Assembly: GCF_021917145.1 (NCBI RefSeq)
Contig: NC_061074.1
Span: 8,836,805 to 8,900,804, forward strand
DNA length: 64,000 nt
Origin: Hypomesus transpacificus
Lineage: Eukaryota > Chordata > Actinopteri > Osmeriformes > Osmeridae
Reading direction: 5' to 3'
Shown here in pieces: positions 23,766-43,487 of this stretch (positions within the stretch are counted from its first letter, which is position 1; the number at the start of each line of letters is the position of its first letter). A program made the translations under genes and the position numbers. The notes beneath the pieces were generated by a model. That model saw only the letters and a program-made list of their open reading frames with translations, had not been told where the DNA came from and did not search any database.

Positions 23766-25408
23766 CTAACTATTTATAATACAGGTAGTCATTCCCGGCA
23801 AACATCAAAGTCCTTCAGTCCGGTGGGCACGGCTTCTGAGCTGATGTTTGCAGGTGAAGAGAAAAAAACGTCTCCCTCCACACTTCAAAATCAGCCTGAT
23901 CCGGTCTGACAACCTTTCACCTGTCTGGTCTCCCCGGGTTCACACAGACGGAACCAGCCAACAGAACAACTCATGTTCCGGAATGATGCGGCCCACGTCA
24001 CCCTCCAGCCAACCTCTCAGTCTGCCTACACCAGTCTGGAGTGTTGATCGCCCACTCTCACCCACCAGTACCTGAGGTGAAGGGTAAAGCTTTGAAACTC
24101 CGAACCGCACACAGTCGTGGTCCGCGATAAACACAGGTAGAATGGCAAAGTTAAATGCCAATGTGCCCTGTTGGTTTCATGTGCGTCCTGCAAACGGCGC
24201 TGCCAAGTCATTTCTAGGCTGGCAGGGAAGGGCCCTGTGCCAGATGTGACCGCAGACGATGAAGGAGGATGGCAGAGCAGTCATTCGGATAGACTCGGTG
24301 TGGTATTGTAAGACCTCATCGGTTTCTATTTGTAAAAATTGACACGACCGTAATTTCTCATCTAAGATGATGCACTGACTTTATTTTTCACATGGAGTGA
24401 GATTCATGTTGTTGTTTCGTTTTTTAAATGTATTATTTATTTATGTATTTATTAAGTGTAACACCGCACATATATTTAGCTTACGCTACTGTATAGGCTA
24501 CATGTTGTAACCCATTAGATTGAAGATGTGTTTAGAAAGTAGTTATTGTTGTGGTCTAAAAACGACGCTTAAAGTAGATGACTGTACACAGAATGCACCA
24601 TCCGCTGACGACCTGTTTTATCCAATTATACCAGCGACAGGTAGGCTACATCCCTAGTAGAACAATCCTACTGTAACATTTTGTTCTCCTCGCGCACTAT
24701 TAGTTTAACAACTCGGTTGTGCTTGTCATGTTACTTGTGTATATAATCCTGAAACCATTCAAGTTGCACAAAACAACCTTATGGACAAAAGACGGCCTGA
24801 CGGCTAGCATTACTTACGGTAAATTGCTGTAATGTTTTAATAGCGGAATATGTGCAGTGGTCTACGGTATTTCAATGCAGTTAGATGCACGAGAGATTTG
24901 GAGATGCGCGTCGTGCGCTGCCGCTGAGTGGGATTCGTTTTCCAACACTCACCCACACACTAGACTACAAATGTAAAACGTAGCCTTCATGCCCCACAAC
25001 CGCAGGAACAATTGATGGGTTCTTTATTGTGAAAACACTGGAGGATTTTGCTCCCAGTTCGTGAGATTCCGGTAACCTTCTAGCACTCGCGCGGCCACGG
25101 ACTATGCAGGCACAATTTAGTGAAAATAATTATTCTAAAAATCGATTATAGTCAGAATAATGATTTATCGGCTAGGCTACATCAAATATCCATTAAATCA
25201 ACGTAACCTACAGAACTATGCTATAAGAGCAATCTAGTCTCAAACAAGTGAAAAACAAAACAACCAAACAATGTCTTGGCAAACATAAGAATAGGCTACA
25301 TGTAGGCCTATAAGCTATTTAAAATTGCCATAAAGGACAGTGGAAATGAGAGCAAGTGTCATAACGCGTGCAATAAAGAGATATGTAAAATTTGAAGTAT
25401 TTTCTCAC

Positions 25409-25600
25409 CTGAAAAATAGACAGAATAATTTTTAGCCCAAGGAATCGCAGTTAAATCGCCTGCGGAAAAACGCCTAAGTCGATCCTCGATTGTTTTGATC
25501 TCAAATCATCTAAAAAGTAAAAAAAAATATTGTGCGGCAGATCTCCGCCAAATGAATGGGACATTCAGCAACAAGTGTCTCTATTTAATTACTAATGACA
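25409..25600 (-). other. Probable non-coding first exon / promoter of the SUSD6-like gene
   Basis: On the minus strand a strong donor (TTTTTCAG|GTGAGA) lies at 25409/25408, 2.3 kb upstream of the start-codon exon. A CpG-rich stretch at about 25600-25770 sits just upstream. No coding potential was seen in this exon. Confidence 0.4.
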
Positions 25601-25769
25601 CTCGACACAACGCTCAGCTGTGCTCACTCGCTTAGCAAGACTTCTCATAGGCTGCGCGCTGGTGCCGCGAGCCACTGGTTCCCCTGCTCAAGCTCCGCCC
25701 ACAGATGGCGGTGCGCACTGTGTCGTCATTTTCTGGAAACTCACAGCGGCCGCGCGCCCCAGGAAGTGT

Positions 25770-28700
25770 TCAAATGGAACTTTCAGCTGTAGCTGTCATT
25801 GTTGTGAACCACGCCTTTCACAAACGAGTCATGTGCTTTAGCGCTTTTACATGAGGAAACACTCAACAGAGAAATTAGGTAAAAACCACAACACTCATCT
25901 GATGCAGTGGCAGTGCAGAATTGCTAATTATATAACTACGAGTTTGCTGTTACAGAAATTAACGTGTTTCTTCCGGGCTAGATGCTCTCGTGGTAGGTAG
26001 GCAGGCCTACATGAATTAGCGTAAAGTAAAATTATACGAAACTTTTTGGCTGGCCTGCAGCCAATGAGTCAAGCAGATGAGTCAAATGCGTTGTAACCTC
26101 AGGCTACACAAGCAATCCTGAGGTAGCCTATATGACTTGACTGTTGGACCGTTTACCTGATATTTTTAACAACACTTTCATTGTAACTGAAAATAGTTAC
26201 ACTGTAGCCTATCGAGAATTTACATTCTAAACATATTATTTCCATTACCCAACACCATTTTCCAGTTGGTCAAATGGGCCGCCCGCAATTTCTAAACAAG
26301 CAGCCTCCTGGAAGTGGCATAGGGGGAAAACGACAACTCACAGCCTATTTGACCAACTGATGACAGTCGTATCATTTACTATACCACTACTGTAGTCTGT
26401 TGGAGGATTGCGCAGCGCCTGGCAGTGTGCGAATTATGGGGGGGTTGGACCCTCCTAATTAAAACTTGGACCCCCCCCAAAAGAGGTAAAAACAACAGGT
26501 TGGGGGGTCGATACATGTATATATCGTCAGATATCATATATATTTACGCCCTGGAGAAGAAGTTTAAGAAGTTTACCCCCCCCCCCCATTGTCATTGTAT
26601 AATTCGCACTCTGGCTGCAGGGTTCTGGGAAGAGGCACATGGAATAGCCCTCTTCTGTCCATTATGTTCCTTCCAGTTTCCCACCAAACACTTGTTGCTG
26701 AACGGTTACAATATCCTACCTAATGACTCACTCAATACAAAGTTAGATTTTAGAAGAAATAAAATTGTATTTGCAAAACATGGTAAATCTGCAGAATAAA
26801 GTCTTATTTTATCTTTACAATAACAGTTGGGGAAAAATGCAGGGCTGTTGGGACGATGACTCACCAACAAAACTGACGCACTTTGAAACTGAATCAGAAG
26901 AAAGGCATGAATGAAATGGAAAACAACAGTCAAGGTGGAGGTCATCACACACATGAAACCAAGTCTTCATCATCATCCTCATCATCCTCAGTGTCGTGAT
27001 GAGAAGCAGGAGTTGGCCATCTCTCCTATGTGGTCTGTGTCGCTACACGGGTGACCATTCTACCGAACGTCCTCCCATTCGACGGTGTAGGACGGGATTA
27101 AATCAACAACAGCCGTGGATTAATAACTACTCCACAGATTTCACCTTTGATCACAATCCCATGGCAGCATTCTACTCCTGGACAGAATGACTTTACAGAA
27201 TTCCGTGCCCCCGAATTCTAGAACGACGGGGGAGAATTCCGCGCGTCAGTGTTCTGACTTTTCAAACGACGGACTGAACGAGGGCTTGAAAAAGCCTCAG
27301 AACCTAAACCAGTGTGACCTTTGAACTGATATGAACCGTGAAGACTACAAGCCTTCCTGACTCTAGCCAATAATCCCCTTGTAAACCCTGCAGATACGTT
27401 AAACATTAAATTGGTTGAAAGTGAAACCACCAGCGTATTTTCCTCTGTGGCATATTGAACAAGCATGTCTGTAGACCAATCAACGATCAATATCTAGACA
27501 GCTCATTAACTGTCACTGAGGGGAATCACACTGATCAGCTCAACAGTCAGAACGTTAAGGCATTTCGATTCACACGTGTAACGAGCAAGGGATCTAACCG
27601 TGTTCAATCTGCACAAGACCCTGACATAACAATACACTTTAAAAACAACAGGAATGTCGCGTTCACATCTGTGAGGGTGTTGCTGGAACCGATCCGTTTC
27701 AAATAACTAATTATCATAAATATACAGTTACATGGCTGCAAAATCACACGAACAGTCTTCACATACCCACACAGACGCGAGCGGAATCAGTTGTTGACTA
27801 CAGCTACTATTGGTCGTTGGCAATAATCGATAGCTATGACTATGTCAGAGAAACTGACCGCTGAGAAGGGAAGAGGTGGATTCTAGAATGTTCAGAGGAC
27901 GAGGAACGACCGACTGGGAAGTAAGGAATCTAGAATGTGATTCATCCATAGGAATGTTAAGTCTATTAGGTTTGAGATATTCTAGAATGTTTTGGCATTC
28001 ATGTTTATACAGCATTTGATTATCAAAATAATCATTAAATCACACAGTTTGCGCTGAACTTTCATCTGGAGGTATTAGTTAAGTGATGTTAAATATACAC
28101 GATGGAAAAATGTGTGTAATGACAGAAGGGTGTCAGTAATAAACAGCATGGAAGAGAACATTTACAGACCGTGTTATAGTGTTCAAACAGTGAATTATTT
28201 AACCCACCCCTCGTTTGATTGTCTTTCTATGAGTCAACTTTCCCACCCCCCTTTTTATTATCATTCTGGATGAGCATGGATAGAGTAGGACAAATACACA
28301 CACACAATCTGCTAGTAGCAAATCATCCAGTTTCTTTACAAAACCACAACAGTGACACTAACAGGCCAGTTTCTCGAACCAGATTGAAGCCTAATCCTGG
28401 AATAACCCTCCCCATGAAGTCATCCCATGCTCCGGTGAACTGGCCCTTCACTCACCCTGGTACTCGTCCAGTCTCTCACCGTCAGACACGGTGAGAACTG
28501 CATCCACAACGACCTACACACAGCCACATCCACACACTAGTGTTCATCCTGAAGAACTGAGGATCAGTATGAAGTCCTACTTCCCTGCTACATGACGGGT
28601 GGGTGACATCAACCAATCAAGACTCAGTCTACAACATATCAACCAATCAAGAGTAAGTATTCAACGCATCAACTTATCAAAGAACTAGTAGCACTGGCAG

Positions 28701-30100
28701 TTACAACACTCTTGTCAAACAAGACTTCACACTCAAAACTCCAAACCAGTCAGAGATCACACCTTCCTCATACTTCGGTAGAGTTCTACAAAAATAAGCT
28801 TTCGGGGTGACCACAGGACAAGCAACCAAGGGCAACATCTGGTGCCAGTTTACCCCAACAGTGAGTGTCTCTATCACCAGTCTCTGTGTGCTCATCCCAT
28901 CACACACCTCCTGCTGTGCAGGTCACGATAAGGCCTCTCTATCTTTGGTCACTACATGCAGCTGTGGACCATGTGCTGCTCACATCTAGGGTTCTCCTAT
29001 CAGGGTTCCCCCCTCTGCTCTGGGGAGTGTATGGTTCTCCTGTCGTTCTGGAGTCACCAGCGAGGAACCCTGGAAAGCAGAGGAGAGGGAAGTGTATGTG
29101 TAGGCTGCATCGCGGTAGGATGACAGTGTGTGTGTGTGTGTAGGCTGCATCGCGGTAGGATGACAGTGTGTAGGCTGCATCGCAGTAGGATGACAGTGTG
29201 TGTGTGTGTGTGTGTGTAGGCTGCATCGCGGTAGGATGACAGTGTGTGTGTGTGGAATGTGATGACTGAGCTTTTGTATCCAACTCTAGGAAGCAGATGA
29301 GTATGTTTGGCAAGTTGTGAGTGTGTGTGAGTGTGTGTTTCTAGGCCCGTGGGTGTGGTGGTTGCTACACTATGCAAACCCATGCAGGGTGTCTGAGAGG
29401 TTTGACTTCTTGTCACATTAAGTAAGCCCTTTAAACAGCCAGCCCATGACTCAGCTACATTCACTATCTCCTCACCACACACACGCACAGAACCACACAC
29501 ACGCACACGCACACAGCTGTTCTGAAGAAACTGAGAATTTAATGGAAATAGAAAGCTACTTTAGATTTGGAGAGGTCCTAATGTGTGCATGTGTGTTATG
29601 GGCCGATTAACAGTTCAAGTCTGCAGCGAAGGATTGAGGAAGTGGGGGGGCGAAACCTGCATCGCTGATCACAAGAGAACAAATGTACCTTCCTACAACA
29701 CAGCTAAAACTCTGCCTTTACGGTCACTTCACATGATGCTTTAAAACCACACAGGGGAAAGAAGTTTCTTCAAATTAACTACTCTATTTCCTGTGTGGGA
29801 ACCAATCGGAGTGCAGCTTCTATCTCATTACAGTGTTACAAAATCATCGTTACTGTAATCAGAAAAACAAAATCATAAAAATGGCAAAATAGAGAAGTTA
29901 CAACATTTCAAACTGATATATATCTCTATGTTCATCATACTTACACAGGAAAAAGAAAAGAAAAATAATCTATAAAAAAACACAACTCCAGTGTTAACCT
30001 TTGCTTAGTGTTTCTGTGTAACCGTTGGTAACCTAGTGTTTGTTTCCATATAAAAAGATCCATATGATTCATATCTTAGAGAGAAAAGCAGAGTCCTCCT
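25770..30100. other. Intergenic region between the SUSD6-like gene and pak4
   Basis: No coding exon was recognised. It contains a small transposon at 26424-26610, a tandem block at 29090-29250 (GTAGGCTGCATCGCGGTAGG, four copies with (GT)n between) and CA-rich stretches near 29320-29515. The rest is unremarkable AT-rich sequence. Confidence 0.55.
26424..26610. mobile_element. MITE-like element with inverted ends and CTGGC flanks
   Basis: The left end AGTGTGCGAATTAT and the right end ATAATTCGCACT are inverted repeats differing by a 2-bp insertion. The same five bases CTGGC flank both sides (26419-26423 and 26611-26615), as a target-site duplication would. The interior has poly(G) and poly(C) stretches and no protein. 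Confidence 0.55.
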
Positions 30101-30132
30101 TCAGTAGTAGCATGTTCCAGCTTGTTTGTAGT

Positions 30133-30557
30133 TTTATTAGTTGAGTCTGGGACTTGTAGTCCTGAAGTGAGGAAGCTGGGGTTTTCAGACTGTCCAATAG
30201 GGATGATTACAGTGTGGCCCCGCCCATCAGACAGCCAATGAGCTGGCGAGCTCCGAGCCCTTTCCCAGCATCAGTCCGAGGCACCTAAAACCCCTCGCCT
30301 CCACAAAAATTGTGTCCGGAAGTGAACCCCACACAAAGAGGGGTAAAATATCGAGTTCCTTTTCTTTTTCCAGAGAGTTCTCTCGTGTGAAAAAAACAAA
30401 AACCTAACAGGATTGACCAGATTAAAAGCTGAGAGGGAGCGAGCCGTCCTCCCCTCCCCCCTCTATACGCTACACCGTGCTAGTCCTAAGTGGAGGGGGT
30501 CGTGGAGCACAGCGCCCCCGCTACGCTGCCCCCCGGAGGCCAGGGCTGCGGAGGCCC
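30133..30557 (-). other. pak4 3' UTR
   Basis: Non-coding sequence downstream of the pak4 stop. A minus-strand AATAAA at 30138-30133 would give a UTR of about 425 bases; a more distal end is possible. Confidence 0.45.
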
Positions 30558-37217
<6,660 letters not shown>

Positions 37218-37249
37218 GGTGGGGGCCAAGAAACATCAGGACCTGTGGA

Positions 37250-37830
37250 GATAAAGACATGTGATGAGGGGGGATGAAGACAGATAAAGACATGTGATGA
37301 GGGGGGAAGAAGACAGATAAAGACATGTGATGAGGGGTGATGGAGACAGATAAAGACATGTGATGAGGGGGGCTGGGGGGATGAGGGGGGCTGGGGGGAA
37401 GAGGGGGGCTGGGGTGATGAGGGGGGCTTGGGGGATGAGGGGGGCTTGGGGGAAGAGGGGGGCTGGGGTGATGAGGGGGGCTTGGGGGATGAGGGGGGCT
37501 GGGGTGATTAGGGGGGCTGGGGTGATGAGGGGGGCTTGGGGGATGAGGGGGCTGGGGTGATGAGGGGGGCTTGGGGGAAGAGGGGGGCTTGGGGGAAGAG
37601 GGGGGCTGGGGTGATGAGGGGGGCTTGGGGGAAGAGGGGGGCTGGGGTGATGAGGGGGGCTTGAGGGATGAGGGGGGCTGGGGGAAGAGGGGGGCTGGGG
37701 GGAAAAGGGGGGCTGGGGTGATGAGGGGGGCTTGGGGGAAGAGGGGGGCTGGGGTGATGAGGGGGGCTTGGGGGATGAGGGGGGCTGGGGTGATTAGGGG
37801 GGATAAGGGGGGCTGGGGGCTCCAGGCTAA
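37250..37830. repeat. G-rich minisatellites upstream of the pak4 start-codon exon
   Basis: Three 43-46-bp units (AGATAAAGACATGTGATGAG) are followed by more than 20 units of 20-24 bp (GGGGGGCTGGGGTGATGAGG and GGGCTTGGGGGAAGA types). On the minus strand this is a C-rich tract leading to the acceptor at 37243. A further 27-bp triplicate (GGTGGACCGCTAAAACCTGA) lies at 37885-37960. Confidence 0.9.
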
Positions 37831-38583
37831 GTCACAGGATGGGGAAACCACCGAATTTAGAGACACAGAAGAAGAGACACACGTTAGGTGGACCGCTAAA
37901 ACCTGATCTAGAGGTGGACCGCTAAAACCTGATCTAGAGGTGGACCGCTAAAACCTGATCGACACACAGCTGGCATATACCGGAGAAGGGTAGATTTATT
38001 GCGGGTGATTTTCTTACTTGACGAAACAAGCATTAGGACTGTGTGTGGTCTTTCTGCTTTGAGAGAAAAGAGAGGCCAAGGGAAAACAGGGTTGTGGCGC
38101 GGTGGACTGTTGCTGTTGGAAACGTTGCCCAGCTGCCTGCAAAGCTTCCGATAAGAGCAGGTTTATGTAGCTACACGTCAGAGCGGAGCAACGAATAGAT
38201 ACCAGATGTCATAACTTCAATATCGCAGCCTTCGGTCTTCGCTTACCTACTAGGGGGGTTTAGATTAGCCCGCTAGCTACATGAAAAAATATACATTTAT
38301 ATGGAGAGAAACGGTAAAGTTACTGTAACGAGTGTTGCTGGTGTATTCTTGGCTATTATGACTGTTTCGGCAGCAAACAGGGAAGCTTTCCAGTTTGAAT
38401 GACAGCTAAACCTGCAGTGGAGTCATAGCACATAGGAATGCTGAGAAACGCAAAAAAAAAAAAAAAAGATTATTCTCAACTTTTCTCTCGGTCGACCAAA
38501 GGTGAAACGCTAACGTCTTGCACGTTACTATACAACGATTTCAAATAGCGCCAGAACAACTTTTTTTGGACCTAGAGACTCAC

Positions 38584-38950
38584 CTCGACGTCTACCGATG
38601 AAACAATAATCCATCTGAGATCATTTCAGACCCACGAGCGACACAACAGAGGAAAAGACCCCGTCAAGTTCGCTTGCGCTGGGAGAGCAGCGCGAGACTC
38701 CCTAAAGTGACATGAAACCAAGTTTTTCTTCTACAGTGAAACGGCGTCTGATGCAGGATGCACCGGACATGAAACTAAAAATTACACATGGGGGACATAA
38801 ATAATCCGAAACTAAACAATAAAAAGATAACGATGTGTCGCATTCCTTTGGTTTCAATGCGGCCCAAGTATCATTACGTCACCGGGAAATAAACGTAAAA
38901 TAGAAGTCACGCGGAACGCCCCTGCATGCGTTCAGCTATACTCCTCCTGG
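38584..38950 (-). promoter_or_regulatory. Probable pak4 5' UTR exon and promoter
   Basis: A minus-strand donor GACGTCGAG|GTGAGT lies at 38584/38583, a natural partner for the acceptor at 37243. A CRE-like TTACGTCA is at 38874-38881 just upstream. The exon is non-coding. Confidence 0.45.
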
Positions 38951-41604
38951 CTTCGTACTAACTACTACTACAGCTGCGTGAACAAAGCCTGGAGTAATCA
39001 CAAATCATTTGTCAACTATCAGCGTTTGTTTGTGAATGACTCATGTGTATAACATTACCAACACACACGCACCTTGTTTCATACAAGTTACAACAGGAGT
39101 TGTAACCCCAGTATCGTTTCTTACGCTTGGTTGGGGAGACTGGAGCGCATGCCTATGAAGTCCTTAGGAAATATTATGTGCGCCTGTATGACGTGACGTG
39201 TCCTAGCACGAGGACATGCAAACAATAACAAATAATGTGGCATAAAGATATGGGGGAGAGAATTAAGGGGTGGGGGGATGGGGGGGGGTTAATAAAGACA
39301 TGCCTTCCTTGTCTTTATAACCCATATAACACATTCCCAAATCACCCAACTCCAAGACACTGGCGATCGTTCCCCGGGCCAAACCCTGCAACCTCTGTTT
39401 ATATTCCTCTTATCTATCCATGTCGACAGTCCAACACAGTAAAGACCCAGGTAAAGGGGAGAGGACCAGAACTTTCCCATGAGTCCGCAAGAGCAAATAC
39501 AGCGTGACCATGGGCACCCAAACTGACACATGCACGGCACCGGCCAATCCAGAGGCTGGGTTTGAACAAAGCCTTTGGGGAGCCGGCCAATGGTGGGAGA
39601 CTTCCAGGCCAGGCTGTGGAATGTTGAAAGGTCAATGATAAAGCTGGAGAGAGAGATAGAGAAAGGGAGAGGGGGGGAGAGAGAGAGAGAGGGATGGAGG
39701 GGGAGAGAGAGGGGGGGAGAGAGAGGGAGAGTTGAGCACCCTAGACCACTCTCTCTCAGAGTGCTCTGATAACAAACAAGAGAGGGCCTGGCCCCAGGGC
39801 TACGGCTCGCTCAGCTACTCCCCCTGGGTTTCACCGCAGGGTGGGAACGGGGAACTCAGACGCTGGCTGACTCACCTCAGGGATTCAGAAAGGGAGAGAA
39901 AGGGAGGGAAGAATGGAGGGAGAGGGACAGAGAGAGAGGGGAGAGAGAGAAAGAGAGAGAGAGAGAAAAAGAGAGGGGGGGGGGTAGAGAGAGAGAACAG
40001 GGTGTGGACCACCAGCCAGTGGAGTGGTCCAGGCGTGATGTCACACTAAGCTGCTACACAGTCCAAGCCCTGAGGCCAAACAAGAACTCAGAACTTCCAT
40101 GAACCAGGGCGACCTTCCTACAAGCTCCCTTCCTCCACACCTCCACCCTAGCTCCCCTCCCGTCTCACCCAGTCGGTACTGGGGTAAACAGGGCGTGTGA
40201 GCCGCCCTCTCTACCAGGGGTCCTGACCGGCCCCGTGGTTCCCCGGACCCCCTGGTTCCCTGGGCCCCCTGCACATAGCTGGCTCCTGCACATCAAAGGA
40301 CCCGGGCGGAACCAGGGAACAGGACACCGGAGGACAACATTGGACGAAGCGTTCCACACCTCCACCCCCTGCTGTGGGGCCCTCCGGTGCTGTTACAAGC
40401 TCTGCATCAAAGCCTGGGCCTCCTCCTCTGGGGGGGGGGGGGGGGGGGTTAACCTGCGTGTGAATGAATCACACATGTTGTGTGGTGAGCTCTGTCTTCA
40501 CACAGTGACTGCCTTCCCTAAGTGAGGGTGATGCCATGTTGGGATATCGAGGCTTGTCATTAGCTTTACTTTGCAGTCACAGGGTCCAGCTTGAGTCATA
40601 AGACTAGCTTCTCCTCATGTTTGTAAACACTGCCTTTTGATTTCTGACACGGGAGCAATGAAGTTGTTCAAACGTATTTCAAATTTCAGTTGAAAAGGGA
40701 GTAATAGAAGGCCTATGGGGCCTCATGTGGCCTGTGTCTGATGCTGATAGGAGTATCAAAATGGTAGCCAAAAAAAACGAAGCAGGCCGTCGGTTCAGTT
40801 CAGCACATTCTGTGACTGACGCATACCCCCATTCACTGGCTTTAAAACAAAAGCTACACCTTGTTCACTGAGAATATTCGAGGGTTATGCTGCGTGAGGT
40901 TAGCAAAACAACAGGACTTTCACCAGTTGCCCAATCCCAGTTCGACAAGACCACTCCCTCTCCCTGCACAACAACAACATTAGGAGAGGACTCTTCAGTG
41001 TTATCCCGTCTAAACTGTTCCCTGTCTTCAAAGCGGCCCAGTTTCCTGCCCAGAGGAACACCTTCCCTCTCAGAACTATGAGAGCAGAGTGTGGGAAAAG
41101 GCTCATAGTGTAGGTGTGGGTTTTCAGGAATGGAATCAATCCACGCTATAAAGCAGAGGTTAACTGTGGCCAGGACGCACACGCACGCACACACGCTCAC
41201 ACAATCTCTCCCTCTTTCTCGCTCTCTCTCTTAACACCCCTCTCTCTTCTCCTCTATCTCTCTTCTCCTCTCCCTCTGTGCACACAAAGACTTGATTTCT
41301 CTGGGATGAGGACTGCAGGTCCTGGCTTGATTAAGGCTCTCTGATTGAAATGACTACACAGCACAAACATGGAAAACAATGTGTCTCCCTGTGACAGTGA
41401 GTGCTGAGTGTCCCAGGGCTGTCCTGGTCCAGGACTGGCTGAACAGACAGGGCTTTGTTAGCCGGGACACACAGAGGACCAGGGAAGCGCTATGCCAGGC
41501 TTATCATGGCCCCCCTGCTACATGAGATATCAGCCCACTGCAATCACACACAGATGCGTGAAACCAAACCACAGTGTCTTGTAGTCTGATGACTGTGTGA
41601 GTGT

Positions 41605-41649
<45 letters not shown>

Positions 41650-42560
41650 ACAGAGTGTGTGAGAAAGTGTGTGTGAGTGTGTGTGAGACAGAGTGTGTGA
41701 GACAGAGAGAGAGACCCTCAGTGGGTCTGAGGCATGCCAGGAATGTGTGGAGTGCCCAGCACTGATCGCACAACCTGGCAGACTGCACCCTGTCACACCC
41801 GCGCCAGACATCTATCAGCTGCTGTGTCCAGCGTGGGGAGACGAGACACAGAGAGAGAGGTGAACAGCGGGGGAGAGAATGGGGTGGGGGGCTACCTATA
41901 TTAACATTAACCATGGTCACTGACAAGCCTGAACAGTAACCAAGTAGCACATTTCATTGGCTATAATGTTACACATTCATATGCACAGTCACAGGTCATA
42001 ATTATAACATGCTAGAAATCAGTAATATGCAACCTTATTTTCCGTCTGTCACACTAAACTGTTAACGCACAGGTCAGACAAATATTGTCTCGCTTCAGTG
42101 AGGATTGGTCAGTTCTTTAAGCTGACCAGTAGGAGCTTAGGGTCTTATTAGCCATGCTAAATTAGCCAACCTCGCTTAGCTTGCTAGCTAAGAATTACTC
42201 TTTCATCTCAAACAATTAGTTATCCTGTCTGACTGGCTAAGTTAGCAAGCTAAATCAGCCAGCTAGCTTGCAAGCTAGCTAACAACAAAGCAACAAAAAA
42301 GGAAAAAGAAAATACAATTTATCATCTACCTACTGTAATGTTTACTCATAATGCAGCTCGATCGCTCATGTAGCATAGCAATTTGTTGGAAGCTAGCGAA
42401 TGTTTCTGCACTAATCTAACGCATAAAGACAGCATCAGTTTCCAGGACTGGACTGGTGAAACGAGCTAAACTTATTGAGGAGTTCTTGCATGTATGGCTG
42501 ACTTGGCTAACGTTATAGCTAGCTGGTTTGGGTGTTCTGGCTACAGACTACTGTGGTTGT
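38951..42560. other. Intergenic region upstream of pak4
   Basis: No coding exon was recognised. Simple repeats include purine-rich GA blocks (39640-39730, 39885-39990), a G-run near 40431-40448 and (GT)n at 41590-41650. Confidence 0.55.
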
Positions 42561-42589
42561 GTGAAATAAACAATCGGCGTATTCGTTAC

Positions 42590-42760
42590 CTGAAGTTTTC
42601 TATGTAATCCGCTTTAGTTCCACCAGCGTGTGGATTCAAACGATCCTCTTCCAATTGTAAAGAACTGGGCTAACTTTGTTAGCCTGCGCTGCCCCCAAAC
42701 TGAGTAAATGTTCGCCGAAGTATCACTTTACCGTCGCCATGTTGTTCAGACTAGAAATGC
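42590..42760 (-). promoter_or_regulatory. Candidate minus-strand non-coding exon/promoter, possibly a distal pak4 start
   Basis: A good minus-strand donor (AAAACTTCAG|GTAACG) lies at 42590/42589, preceded by a moderately CpG-bearing stretch. No coding gene lies between here and pak4 on this strand, so it may be an alternative first exon of pak4. Confidence 0.3.
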
Positions 42761-43055
42761 TGCATCCGGGGAACTACACTTCATCGCCATAGCAACGAAA
42801 CCTACTATCAAGATTGATCCGACTGTGATGATTGAAAAACAACAGGCCACAGGCACTCAATTTGCAGTGACAACAATTTTTAGTTATAATGTATAGCCAA
42901 TTTATTTTTTCCTGTTTCCTGTAACACATGACACGTTCACAATCCTGAGGTCTAGAACGCAAAACGAAGTACGGGCCAATAGACACAAGGGGAAAAACAA
43001 GGAAGTTGAAGGCCACTGAAAGGTTAGAGGGCCACATACAACTGTCAATCAGATA

Positions 43056-43290
43056 ATGAGGGAGGGAGAGGGAGGGAGGGAGGGAGGGAGGGAGGGAGGG
43101 AGGGAGGGAGGGAGGGAGGGAGGGAGGGAGGGAGAGAGGGAGGGAGGGAGGGAGAGGAGGGAGGGAGGGAGGGAGGGAGGAGAGAGGAGAGAGGGAGGGA
43201 GGGAGGGAGGGAGGGAGGGAGGGAGGGAGGGAGGGAGGGAGGGAGGGAGGGAGGGAGAGAGGGAGGGAGGGAGGGGAGAGAGGGAGGGAG
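43056..43290 (+). repeat. (GGGA)n polypurine tract upstream of the ankyrin gene
   Basis: About 230 bases of GGGA repeats with a few GAGA interruptions end about 200 bases before the start codon. The open frame through it (Gly-Arg-Glu repeats) is an artefact joined to the real gene by chance. Confidence 0.9.
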
Positions 43291-43487
43291 GTGGCCTGGG
43301 GGGCTTCAACCTGATCGATGTGTTATTAGGCGCTTCTGCCAGGCTGGCTGACCGAGGTCCAGTCACTCACTGGAAGCTTTGCTGGACACAGTCAAGGTCT
43401 GTCTCAACAGAGCTTGCAAACTTTCCATCCGCTCTCGGTTACAACTTCCTTCTTCCGCTGGAGTCGTGTTCTGGTGTGACAAGCGCG

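Noticed and set aside
43056..43487. N-terminal extension of the ankyrin protein with GGREGG repeats
   Set aside because: A (GGGA)n tract lies in frame by chance; conserved family sequence begins only after the ATG at 43488.
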